A DNA stretch of 58,322 bases from Candidatus Neomarinimicrobiota bacterium. Lineage in GTDB: Bacteria; Fidelibacterota; SORT01. The stretch is from positions 1 to 58,322 of the forward strand of contig JACZTG010000012.1 of the NCBI GenBank assembly GCA_022573815.1, read 5' to 3'. Numbering within the stretch: position 1 is the first letter of the stretch; each line of letters starts with the position of its first letter. The notes under the pieces are model-generated. The model saw only the letters and a program-made list of their open reading frames with translations. It did not search any database and was not told where the DNA came from. Below, in pieces: positions 44,995-53,918 of the stretch. The position numbers and the translations under genes are program-made.

Positions 44995-45350
44995 GATAAC
45001 CACCCCTTTGTCCCCTCCTTAGAAAGGAGGGGAAATCTCCTCCCTCCTGCCCGACATCGGTCAGACGGGCGAGGGAGGTGAGTTTATCCCGATTTATCGG
45101 GAGTGGGTGTGATTCTGAAATTCTTGCTCATATTAGGGATGCATAACTATTACACCCCTCCCCTCTGCGAGGTACTCCCCTCAAGGGGAGAGAATATATA
45201 TGCGCAGGTTAGGGCCACCAAATCCCCCCTCCTTAGAAAGGAGGGGTAGTTCTGTCATTGCGAGCGAAGCGCGGCAATCTCGGGTTTCTCCTTCGTCTTA
45301 ATAAATTTAGATTGCCACGTCAATACGTTCCTCGCAAAGATTGACTTTTG
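44995..45350. repeat. repeat block with 105-nt exact repeat (copy 2)
   Basis: B hairpin (CCACCCC...CCTCCTTAGAAAGGAGGGG, about 45001-45031), then the 105-nt repeat (45088-45192), a C fragment (GCGCAGGTTAGGGCCACC), another B and an A pair (TGTCATTGCGAGCGAAGC...GGCAATCTC and a decayed partner with AGATTGCCACG, 45254-45340). No gene is seen. Confidence 0.75.
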
Positions 45351-45391
45351 CATTTATCTGCGAAGATGAAAAAAGACGGGTCAGGATTTAA

Positions 45392-46180
45392 TCAGATAAT
45401 CCCCGTGCCCAAAAGCAACGCCAGCAAGAGAAGCATCCCTACCACACTGTTGCGGACATGAATCATTTTAACTTTTTTCATCAGCCTGCTTCCGACAAAT
45501 GAACCGATAAACGCCGTAACCGTTGCGGCGATTATCAGATTCATACCTCCTGAATCGGACACTATCGTCAACGTTCCCGCAGATATTGATGTTCCATAAA
45601 CGGTCAGGCGGGCTAAATCCACAACCACCGCGCAGACGACACCCGTTCCGATGAAGCGGGTCTTATCGCTGATTGAGCGGAGCAGGAATGCGCTCCGCAG
45701 CGCGCCCTGATGCCCGGAAAGTCCGCCGAAAAAGCCTGATAACGCCCCGCCGAGCGGGATATACCGCTTGGAAAACTTGAATTTCTCTTTAGTCGGCATC
45801 AGCTCAAGGAGCGCAAAAAATATCATTAGAATCGCCACCACAAGTTTAACTATAGTGATTTCCCGCGTACCGTTCAGCTCATACGTCCAGAGCGGAGCCG
45901 AAACAGAAATACGCGTCAGTAGATAAGCGCCCAAAGCGGAGGTAACCAGTCCGGGCAACACGAACCGCCATACGATACTCCAATCTGCATACTTACCCAT
46001 AATTCCTAATTTGAACAGATTATTGCTAAGGTGAACAACTGCGGTCATAATTATCGCTGATTCAATGGGAAAGAAGAGCGCGAAGACAGGCATCAGAAGC
46101 ATCCCGATTCCGAACCCGGAAAAGAGAGTGAGAGCCGCAACTACCAGAGCGGCAAGCATCACTACCGCGTACATTATCAT
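45392..46180 (-). CDS. TSUP/TauE-SafE family membrane permease
   Basis: A 262-residue protein with about eight hydrophobic segments in two related halves. The family motifs are FSGFGIGMLLMPVFALFFP in the first half and GGALSGFFGGLSGHQGALRSAFL in the second. TSUP proteins export or import sulfite, sulfoacetate or other small anions; this one cannot be assigned. ATG 46180, no clear ribosome site. Confidence 0.9.
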   Translation of the reverse strand: MIMYAVVMLAALVVAALTLFSGFGIGMLLMPVFALFFPIESAIIMTAVVHLSNNLFKLGIMGKYADWSIVWRFVLPGLVTSALGAYLLTRISVSAPLWTYELNGTREITIVKLVVAILMIFFALLELMPTKEKFKFSKRYIPLGGALSGFFGGLSGHQGALRSAFLLRSISDKTRFIGTGVVCAVVVDLARLTVYGTSISAGTLTIVSDSGGMNLIIAATVTAFIGSFVGSRLMKKVKMIHVRNSVVGMLLLLALLLGTGII

Positions 46181-46280
46181 TTTATTATTAGAGTAGTGAG
46201 TTTCAAGCGGATAATATAAAATAGATTCAGCTTAATCGGAAGTTCAATTCGGTCTGCTCCGGCAGCACAACCAAGAATCT

Positions 46281-47024
46281 GTCATTCAGAGTCAACCACC
46301 CCTTTTATCTCCTCCCTGGAGGGAGGTGGCACGAAGTGACGGTGGGTGTGATTTTGAAAATAACTCAATAACTTCCGTTACCGAACGGTCACACCCCTCC
46401 CTCCTTCGGAGTACTCCCCTCAAGGGGAGAGAGAATATATGCACGGGTTAGGACTTGCCTGTCCCGCCAGTGGCGGTGGTCCTGACCGCACACTCTCTGT
46501 CATTCAGAGGAGCGAACCCAGCCAGCGGCGGTGGATGCGACGAAGGAATCTCACAATTTACCTCAGTGGACAGACTTGAGATTCTTTCGCTCCGCTCAGA
46601 ATGACGGAAAGGATAAATATCAGTGCGAGTCAAGACCACTGCCGGAGGCAGTGGATAAAATGTTTATTTGGAGTGCATTGACTATGTCAATGCGGCATCA
46701 ACACAGTTGATGCACTCCTATAAAAACGCATAGGTCAGGCGGAGAGTGTGATTTATCAATTTGCTCTATACCTTTCGCGATCAAACGGTCACACCCCTCC
46801 CTCCTTCGGAGTACTCCCCTTAAGGGGAGAGTTATATGCACGGGTTAAGGCTTGCCTGTCCCGCAGTGGCAGAGACCTGCCCGCAGTCAGAGTCAACCAC
46901 CCCTTTGTCCCCTCCTTAGAAAGGAGGGGAAATCTCCTCCCTCCTTCGGAGTACTCCCCTCAAGGGGAGAGGATATAAATTCAATGAGTAAATAATGAGC
47001 AATTGATAAAAATCAAAAGCCCCG
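46281..47024. repeat. 888-base repeat-filled gap
   Basis: From left: B modules (CCACCCC...CCTCCCTGGAGGGAGG, CTCCCCTCAAGGGGAG), C relative (GCACGGGTTAGGACTTGCC...CCTGACCGCAC), A pair (TGTCATTCAGAGGAG...GGAATCTCA, GAGATTCTTTCG...CAGAATGACGG, 46498-46606), the 46641-46800 module shared with 49167-49325, a B block, and the 46937-47023 module shared with 38171-38257. No gene is seen. Confidence 0.7.
46641..46800. repeat. 160-bp direct repeat, copy 1
   Basis: Close copy of 49167-49325 in the same orientation. Both include a palindromic core GGAGTGCATTGAC...CAGTTGATGCACTCC (46670-46718) and ATTTATCAATTTGCTCT. The two copies bracket the hub gene and the 10-codon YGWAY ORF. Confidence 0.8.
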
Positions 47025-47039
47025 AGTTTCCTCAGGGCT
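47018..47039 (-). terminator. intrinsic terminator after the YGWAY mini-ORF and tail module
   Basis: Minus strand AGCCC-TGAG-GAAA-CTCG-GGGCT style hairpin (AGCCC/GGGCT plus GAG/CTC, one mismatch) followed by TTTGATTTTTATC. Plus strand is also followed by TTTT, so it may be bidirectional. Confidence 0.7.
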
Positions 47040-47068
47040 TTTCTTCGTTTTCATCTATCCAATACGGG

Positions 47069-47101
47069 TTAGTATGCCCACCCGTACATTGTCCGCTTCA
47101 T
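47069..47101 (-). CDS. 10-codon ORF MKRTMYGWAY
   Basis: ATG 47101 with AAAGGAG 7 bases upstream (AAGGAGTAAGATAATGAAG), ten codons, TAA, then a terminator 30 bases later. The C-terminus YGWAY equals that of the 84-residue peptide at 951-1205, and the underlying DNA is 17 of 18 bases identical over the last six codons including stop. The ribosome-site context (AGGAGTAA) is also shared. It has no signal peptide. A caution: TACGGGT...ACCCGTA around the stop can form a 7-bp hairpin, so RNA structure is an alternative. It follows the phage tail hub gene by 75 bases. Confidence 0.45.
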   Translation of the reverse strand: MKRTMYGWAY

Positions 47102-47176
47102 TATCTTACTCCTTTGTTTCCCTCACACTGATATATACGCATATTTAGGCAATTTGTTCCGTATTTTACCTTACAA

Positions 47177-49090
47177 TTACCCTAAAATATGCAATTCGCG
47201 TTTATTCACAGAAAGCCCGCTGTTACTCAGTCTCCGGTCATCCACACGTCTGCCCATCAGGTTGCCAACACTCTGATTCAGCCGGCTATTTCGTCTCGCT
47301 TCATTCCGAAGCGTTTTCGGAAGCCTATCAACGAAATTTTCTATTTCGTACTCCGTTTTCCACGGCTCCAATAGATCAATTTTTTTCGATTGCACCCGGG
47401 CGCTTATGTCAATTCCGAGCTCATCGTCCTGCACTAAAATGGTGTCTCCCACTTCGATTTTGTCGTATTGGAAAGCGTCCGGGTCCATCTCATAAAGATC
47501 AACCGCATTTATGATATATTTTGTTTTCGGAGTTTTATTCTCCTGAAGAGCGTCGAACCCTTCATCCCAGAGCAGTCGCGCTCCGCTGATGGGATAAAAT
47601 TCGTTTGGAACGCTCAGTCGCGCCGCTTTTTCCACCATAACTGAATCCACGTAAAATTCCGATTGAGCGGAATTTGAGAGTATCTTAACAGTTCCCACAG
47701 TTGTTTTAGCCGTAATCCCCTCAACAATGAGCTGCGTCCATACGCCGATAATTGAGGTTTCCGCCGTTTCGCCTGAGGCTGACGGCTGGTCATCAACGCC
47801 GTCATTGAGTTCAAGTTTTACATTACCTGATATAACATAAACCCATACGTATAACGAATAAATGCTGTCCGTTTCTAATATGACAGATTGCTTTATTCCC
47901 TCTCCCACATCGGCTTCTTCGATCTTCTGACTCTTTGAACCGTATCGCACGAAATTTGGATCGGTCACCGCGGCTACCGGAAATGATCCGCCGATTGTGA
48001 CAACAGACCAGTTTTCCCCGATTCCGGAAACGAACTCCCGTGAAAAATCAGGATTGAATAGTAGATTTCGCGCCTCAACTATGGATTTATTGAAATGAGC
48101 CGCTTCCACCGTTCCGTGAGATGCGATAGAAGCTGCGTCTCTTATGTAATTAAAATCCGTTCCCGACGCATCGGCAACTATCTTGAAATAATCGCCTACC
48201 GTCAGGCTGCTCAGAGCGGTTGTTATCACCACCTGACTTCCTGCAATCGAGTCTATTATTTCACGCCGCACTCCAATTGATACTCCGCCCACCGCTCTTG
48301 TCACCTCGAAATGATAATTATTCCACGAATCGTCCGACGGTACTAACCGATTGTGAGAGTTAATGGTAGCGCCGGATATGGATTCGACAATATGTTCCGC
48401 TGATACCGTATCGAGGATATTGTCTCCGCCGATATCCGCTGGCGGCTCTCCACCTCCCGCCGGATATACGACATTGAAAAGGTCCCGCGTATCAATATTT
48501 CTCCTGATGCCCGTGAGATTCCGCGTATAACGCAGCCGTGCGCTTCGGTTTGTCCCTCTTGGGAGGATACTGACAGATTTATCATTGTTGACTATGAGGT
48601 CGCTTCCGAGACGTTCCCGCACATCGTCCACCAACTCAAGCACCGAGCCGAAATTCAGCACTACATCAAGTTTGGTGGCGGGGCTGATAGTGCCTACCGT
48701 AAATGACGACTCTCCCATTATCTCATTCATCACCGTCAAAGGCTCAGCCTGAACGTACGGAGTCCATTTCGGATAGATTTCCTCCAACATATCGTATTTA
48801 ATATGTTCGCACTCCAAAAATCCTGTAGGCGAATCTTTCTCCGTACGTGTGTCCTGTTTTTGTTTTATCCTGAACGGCAGATAGCTCTCATCATCGAGAT
48901 TCACCACCCGAATAAACTTGCGATTTTCTATCATAGACCAGCTGTCGCTATCTCTTGAAATGCCTATGGATAAAGAGTTATCGCCGTTTAATTCGTCAAT
49001 CATTTTCGCGAAAATCAGATCGTCAGTGGGAATTATGAGCTCCCGGGACGAGTTAGCTGAGTCGTACAGTTCCAGCCGGAATTTAGCCAT
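47177..49090 (-). CDS. phage tail hub/tail-associated protein with carbohydrate-binding insert
   Basis: A 637-residue protein. The first 230 residues match the prophage tail-associated (Gp27/Tal-type) hub: MAKFRLELYDSANSSRELII, PTGFLECEHIKYDMLEEIYP and LVDDVRERLGSDLIVNNDKS with NIDTRDLFNVVYPAGGG. Residues 340-490 are a galactose-binding/CBM-like jelly roll (NLLFNPDFSREF, GSKSQKIEEADVGEGIKQSV). The end (VGDTILVQDDELGIDISARVQ) closes the hub. It is probably the central tail tip protein and may contact the host surface. Usual partner of Dit (49629-52733). Confidence 0.85.
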   Translation of the reverse strand: MAKFRLELYDSANSSRELIIPTDDLIFAKMIDELNGDNSLSIGISRDSDSWSMIENRKFIRVVNLDDESYLPFRIKQKQDTRTEKDSPTGFLECEHIKYDMLEEIYPKWTPYVQAEPLTVMNEIMGESSFTVGTISPATKLDVVLNFGSVLELVDDVRERLGSDLIVNNDKSVSILPRGTNRSARLRYTRNLTGIRRNIDTRDLFNVVYPAGGGEPPADIGGDNILDTVSAEHIVESISGATINSHNRLVPSDDSWNNYHFEVTRAVGGVSIGVRREIIDSIAGSQVVITTALSSLTVGDYFKIVADASGTDFNYIRDAASIASHGTVEAAHFNKSIVEARNLLFNPDFSREFVSGIGENWSVVTIGGSFPVAAVTDPNFVRYGSKSQKIEEADVGEGIKQSVILETDSIYSLYVWVYVISGNVKLELNDGVDDQPSASGETAETSIIGVWTQLIVEGITAKTTVGTVKILSNSAQSEFYVDSVMVEKAARLSVPNEFYPISGARLLWDEGFDALQENKTPKTKYIINAVDLYEMDPDAFQYDKIEVGDTILVQDDELGIDISARVQSKKIDLLEPWKTEYEIENFVDRLPKTLRNEARRNSRLNQSVGNLMGRRVDDRRLSNSGLSVNKRELHILG

Positions 49091-49109
49091 ATTTTAGTGC
49101 CTTATTTTA

Positions 49110-49610
49110 TTGTTCGCCATCAGCCTGTGTACCTTTAAGCCCATATATTCTTTCGTCGCATCCACCGCCGGAGGCAGGGGATAAAATGTTTTTTTTGAGT
49201 GCATTGACTATGTCAATGCGGCATCAACGCAGTTGATGCACTCCTATAAAACGATAGGCCGTGCGGGAAGTGTGTGATTTATCAATTTGCTCTAAACCTT
49301 TCGCTATCAAACAGTCACACCCCTCGTCCGCCGGCTGGCGGACACTCCCCTCAAGGGGAGAGGAATTATTTACGGTCAGGGCCTGTCCGACTGATGCCAG
49401 GCGGGCAAGCGTAAGTCCCGCCAACGGCGGTGGCCCTAACCGCCATCAGCTGATTTTGCGACACACCCCGCCCTCAACCTCGGTTGAGCCACCCCTCCCC
49501 GCCAGACCAATGTCGGGCTGGTTTATAGAGGGGAATTGAACGACGGCTGCTGCCCTTTGTTGCCTCCCCTCCTTTTTAAGGAGGGGACTGAGGGGTGGTT
49601 TTCCATACCA
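49110..49610. repeat. repeats between two tail genes, including 160-bp direct repeat copy 2
   Basis: 49167-49325 is the second copy of the 46641 module with the palindromic core at 49197-49243. Then B modules (CTCCCCTCAAGGGGAG), C (GGTCAGGGCCTGTCC...GGCCCTAACC) and a B end (CCTCCTTTTTAAGGAGGGG...GGGGTGGTT). Host-type repeats have thus invaded the phage module. Confidence 0.75.
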
Positions 49611-49628
49611 TCTCATTCCTGCCATTCT

Positions 49629-52600
49629 TTAGAGCCACCGCTTTCTGTATTTAATATTCATTCCACCGTTTGCCGTTTTATTGAAAATAACCGATTTGCC
49701 GGATTCTAACTTCGGCAAGATTGCGCCTACATCCATAGAGGCTACGGCGTTTGTGAAAGTTCCCGCTGATGAATCGGCAAATTCCACAGTTTGCTTTCTG
49801 CTGTCCAACAGCAACCGGTCCCCTTCCGCAAGAACTTTTGTCATACTGAATTTCGCGTTATCATTCTTCAATGCGGTTGCTGAATTTGCATACTTCAGCG
49901 CTTCTACTCCTGAAAGTTCACGGGAAAAGAGGTAGAGTTCGTCAACTATCGCGTCGGGAAAGAGCGTCTGAGCCCCATCGCTCATATACAAGGTGGCGGG
50001 ATTACCGCTTAGAGCCGAAACATTTGAATTCGTTACGTTTCCGGCGATTCCGTTCAGATATACTTTCACGCCTCCCGCTCCGTAAGTGCCTGTAAGACAG
50101 AGTGTTTCCCCTGCGTTAAAAGTAGGCGCAAGCAGTTCAGCATCGTAATCAGTCCCGCTGACTTTTTTCCTGAAGACAAATTTCCCGTTGGTCCCGTCAT
50201 AGAAAAGTCGCAGATAGTTATTCGCGTCATACCGAATCTCGTAAAATACCGCATCCTGATTATTGCCCGTCCAGCCGGAACCGAAGAGCGGTTTCAGCCA
50301 TACGATTATGGAACCTTCGTCTTTATTCGCCGTGACATTCCACGATAGCGTGTCGTCTCCGTCTAACAATAAGCCCTGCCCGAACCGTTCCTGTGAATAC
50401 GAATCGAATTCGGGTGTTGCTTTTGAGGCGGCATTTGCGGTTACGGTGTCGAGTTCGATTATATGAACATCGTCAATCCAAAAAGTATTAGTACCGCTTT
50501 CAGCGGTCCGGATTCTTAAATCCCCATTCGTATCTGAAGCGCCGCTTTTTATAAGCAGATAGTATTTAGTCCAATTCGTTGAGATATTTGTTATAGTCTT
50601 TGAAGTCTCGCCAATCGCTCCAACCAATCCCTCAACATTAATAATGACGTCTTCAGTCCCGTCACTGCCTTTTAGCCATACCGCTGCGAGAAACCATTTG
50701 TTAATCGGGAAAGATACTCCATTCTGACGAATACCCTCGCCTATTGCATCGGTGACTATTTTTTGAGATGCGCCTCCTGAATGAACAGTCGAGTTATCTT
50801 CCGTTATAGTTGGCGTGCCCATCAAAGTCCAACTGTCTGCCAGACCCGCTGTGAAGTTTTCCATACCTCCATTGTCTACGTTACTAACCTGACAATCCAT
50901 CTGGTCTACTCGTATTTCAGCATCGCCGTTGGCGTTTACTTTTCTTAGTCTAAATTGATGCGCTACAGCGCCGTCAGCTTCAAACGTTCCCTCGAAATAT
51001 AACCATTTTCCCGTTGCATAGGATACGCCCATATCATCAGTAACATTATCTAATCGTCTTGTATGAACAGTTGAATTTCCTGCAATATCAAGAAATAATC
51101 TATCGTTGAAATGTAAGGTTTGAGCATAAACCCATAGACGATAGAAGTAATCCTGGTTATCAACAAGTACGACGGTAGACCTGAATGCATATTCTTCTGT
51201 AAGGGCAGAAGTCCAATCTAATTGTGCCGATTGTGCATCATATTTTACTATAGCCGCCTCGTTAGTTACTGAGGTATTTACACCAGAGCCACCTGTTCCT
51301 CCGTAAACCCACTCAGCCGCCGGATCGACTTCTTGGTCGCCATCTGTGAACTTATTATCCACCCACGGATATTGGACGCTCACAGGAACCCCGGAGGATA
51401 ATTCGCCCGCCGATAAAAGTTTCGTGTCGGGAGTAACGAAAGGCTCAACACCCGCACCCGAATTATATAGCGCCGCAATTTCCGCATCAGACAATGCTCG
51501 CTCCAAAATTTGCCAATGGATTAAACCTTCCGTAATTTGAGAGGCATTTAAATTTTCATCCTGTCCTATTGAAAGTGTAGCGTCCACATCGCCAACGGCA
51601 ATAGTTGATTTAGTATTGCCTCCTTCCCTCGATGTGTTTACGTCAATCTGCAAACTGTTATTTGATGAGTCTATCTTATTTTTCAAGTCCCATCTTGCGG
51701 TAATCATAACCCAAGCGCCGGCAACTATATCACCGGCAACACCTGAAATAGAAGCGCTGTTAGTTGCGGTCGGTTCTCTATATGTGAAAGTTATTCCGGG
51801 AGTCGTTTGATTATCAATTTCTATAGAGATAAAATTATTACTGCCAAACTTCTCTATGAAAATAGTATGACCTAATAAATCTCCTGCCGTGAAATAAGGT
51901 TTGAGCCAGATTACGACAGTACCCTGATACGGATTGAAATTCTTGTAATTGAAGCCATTCAGAAGACTTCCTCTATCGAAGTATAGGTTATCCTTCCGAT
52001 TAATCTGTATTCCCTTCGACTGTCGGCTCGAAAGGTTTTTGAAAGTTCTGTAACCAAATTGATTTGTGTAATTTCCCGCAATATCAGAAAGCGTTACATC
52101 CGACAGATTGTCGCTATAATCAAAGTGCGCTATCGCTGCCTTATCGCCCTCAACAAGAATCGGGTTTGTGACAGCCCCTTTTATCTCAATAATAGAATCG
52201 TTGTGAGCAGTTCCGGTGGGAAAGGTCTTGAATTCATCGGCGGAACCCGCCATTGTGGCTTCGGACAAAGCACTCGCAACGGCAAAAGGCTCGTCGCATC
52301 TGAACCGCGCCCGAAACCGTTTTATGTCGTTACTCATCCAGCGATGCGATATTTCCGGAAGATCAAATATTCCATCGAACACAGCGTTGTAATACCTACC
52401 CGATTCATCGCCGAATTCTAACCTTCCGTATTCCATCCCGTCGGAGATAGTCCTGTTTCCCGTCGGCAACAGTTCATCTTCCATTGCGAAAAGCGATTTC
52501 AGATTATCGATATTGCTCATCAAATTTGAGTGTGAAGTTCCCTCAACAGTTCCCTCTATCTCAATGATACGAGGCTTGTACGTCTGCTTGAAAGCCATCT

Positions 52601-52733
52601 GTCCGTGCCGCCCGGGAATCGAAATACCTTTCACGTTCACCCGGGGTTTCCCTCGTCCCATTACTTCCGTTATCTCCGCGAAATAATCACGCAGCGATTT
52701 GCCGTTCCATTTGATTGAATCGGTGAATGCCAT
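49629..52733 (-). CDS. evolved distal tail protein (Dit) with LamG and CBM insertions
   Basis: A 1034-residue protein. Residues 1-160 are a siphovirus tail (PF05709-type) N-domain: SIKWNGKSLRDYFAEITEV, VKGISIPGRHGQMAFKQTY, FDLPEISHRWMSNDIKRFRARF. The matching C-terminal part reappears only at the end (VLAEGDRLLLDSRKQTVEF through INIKYRKRWL-like end). Between them are a LamG domain (about 200-430), CBM-like jelly rolls (about 470-760) and a second LamG (about 790-970, DEGSIIVWLKPLFG, DAIVDELYLFSRELSG). So sugar-binding modules were inserted into Dit, as in the evolved Dit proteins of lactic phages. ATG 52733 has GGGAG upstream. Confidence 0.85.
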   Translation of the reverse strand: MAFTDSIKWNGKSLRDYFAEITEVMGRGKPRVNVKGISIPGRHGQMAFKQTYKPRIIEIEGTVEGTSHSNLMSNIDNLKSLFAMEDELLPTGNRTISDGMEYGRLEFGDESGRYYNAVFDGIFDLPEISHRWMSNDIKRFRARFRCDEPFAVASALSEATMAGSADEFKTFPTGTAHNDSIIEIKGAVTNPILVEGDKAAIAHFDYSDNLSDVTLSDIAGNYTNQFGYRTFKNLSSRQSKGIQINRKDNLYFDRGSLLNGFNYKNFNPYQGTVVIWLKPYFTAGDLLGHTIFIEKFGSNNFISIEIDNQTTPGITFTYREPTATNSASISGVAGDIVAGAWVMITARWDLKNKIDSSNNSLQIDVNTSREGGNTKSTIAVGDVDATLSIGQDENLNASQITEGLIHWQILERALSDAEIAALYNSGAGVEPFVTPDTKLLSAGELSSGVPVSVQYPWVDNKFTDGDQEVDPAAEWVYGGTGGSGVNTSVTNEAAIVKYDAQSAQLDWTSALTEEYAFRSTVVLVDNQDYFYRLWVYAQTLHFNDRLFLDIAGNSTVHTRRLDNVTDDMGVSYATGKWLYFEGTFEADGAVAHQFRLRKVNANGDAEIRVDQMDCQVSNVDNGGMENFTAGLADSWTLMGTPTITEDNSTVHSGGASQKIVTDAIGEGIRQNGVSFPINKWFLAAVWLKGSDGTEDVIINVEGLVGAIGETSKTITNISTNWTKYYLLIKSGASDTNGDLRIRTAESGTNTFWIDDVHIIELDTVTANAASKATPEFDSYSQERFGQGLLLDGDDTLSWNVTANKDEGSIIVWLKPLFGSGWTGNNQDAVFYEIRYDANNYLRLFYDGTNGKFVFRKKVSGTDYDAELLAPTFNAGETLCLTGTYGAGGVKVYLNGIAGNVTNSNVSALSGNPATLYMSDGAQTLFPDAIVDELYLFSRELSGVEALKYANSATALKNDNAKFSMTKVLAEGDRLLLDSRKQTVEFADSSAGTFTNAVASMDVGAILPKLESGKSVIFNKTANGGMNIKYRKRWL

Positions 52734-52926
52734 TCAACTCTCCCGTTCAGAATTGCCAACTGCCTGTCATTTAAACGGGTTTAGGTCAGGTTTTTGCTTG
52801 ATGTGGAGGGATGAGTTAAATTGCTTGCTTGATTTGGAGCTGACGGACTAAATTATCTTATTCTCGAGAATCGGATTTTCATGGGCTGTAATATAACTGA
52901 TAGTGTATATAGAGTATGGATAGAAA

Positions 52927-53820
52927 GTGAAACAAGGAACTGAGTTCGAAATATTGACAACGGAACTGTTCTCACGATTATCAAAGGATAGAGAGTTTGA
53001 ATCAGTTGAGCATAATATTTGGCTTGATGGTCATGATGGTAAACGACAAATAGATGTATTATTGTCTGGAAAAGTTGGTCCTTTTGATGTGAAAACAATA
53101 ATCGAATGTAAAGATTTTTCGAAAAATGTAAATATTACCGAAATCGACGCACTTCCTTCAAAGAGGATGGATGTTAATGCTCATAAAGCGGTGTTGGTAG
53201 CAAGAAAAGGTTTTTCGAAGAAAGCAATAAATAAAGCAAAAAGATTAGGGATTTCTCTTTGCACAGCACACAGTGCTTCAAAGGAAAGATGGAAATTTGC
53301 TCTTGAGCTTCCTATCGTAATCACAGAGCATGCTTGTGATGTATCAACTCCAAGTTTTGAATTTAGAGCAATTGGAAATTCTCTTAATCTTGATTCAATA
53401 ACAAATTTTAATGATATTCCGCTTCCTAAAATTATTGCAAATTACTGGAATGACACGGAAATAAAGTGTAAAGATGGCTTGAATGATCACAAATTTTATC
53501 CCGATATTCCAAAACCTCAGTGGATACGGGTACCTGACGGTAGAAAAATGATAATAGAAAATTTTAATATAATTATGCATATACAAAAATCATATTATTT
53601 TGGATACGTGAATAATCTTGACTCAGCTAAATATCTTCAATTTTATGATGAAAATAAACGCCATGTAATTTTTGATCCGAGAGATTTATCGGATTATCGT
53701 ACAAAATTTGTGAAATTTATTAACAAAGAAGAATTGCCCAATATTGACGATACAGTCTTTATTAGTGTTAAACATTTGCACAATCCGGATGCAGTATTCA
53801 ATCCGAGTGAAACTCCATAG
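52927..53820 (+). CDS. Mrr-like PD-(D/E)xK nuclease
   Basis: A 297-residue protein. The N-terminal half has the Mrr/endonuclease-like core: E8, D43 (GKRQIDVLLSG), E60-C-K62 (VKTIIECKDF) and the helix NVNITEIDALPSKRMDVNAHKAVLVARKGFSKKAI. The second half (130-297) is of unknown fold. Start is GTG 52927. Base composition is clearly more AT-rich than the flanking tail genes and it lies on the opposite strand, so it looks like a separately acquired gene (moron) that may restrict other phages. Confidence 0.82.
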   Translation: MKQGTEFEILTTELFSRLSKDREFESVEHNIWLDGHDGKRQIDVLLSGKVGPFDVKTIIECKDFSKNVNITEIDALPSKRMDVNAHKAVLVARKGFSKKAINKAKRLGISLCTAHSASKERWKFALELPIVITEHACDVSTPSFEFRAIGNSLNLDSITNFNDIPLPKIIANYWNDTEIKCKDGLNDHKFYPDIPKPQWIRVPDGRKMIIENFNIIMHIQKSYYFGYVNNLDSAKYLQFYDENKRHVIFDPRDLSDYRTKFVKFINKEELPNIDDTVFISVKHLHNPDAVFNPSETP

Positions 53821-53918
53821 TCGGACAGGTCACGTCGTCTTCGATTCCTCGCAAAGTCAGATAGTCTATAAATTTACAACAAGTTGGGCTTTAGTTTCAT
53901 CGCTTCAAGCAGAGATTA

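Noticed and set aside
46641-49325. att sites of an integrated element
   Set aside because: The direct repeats are inside rather than outside the phage module and belong to a dispersed type; no integrase or tRNA target is seen.
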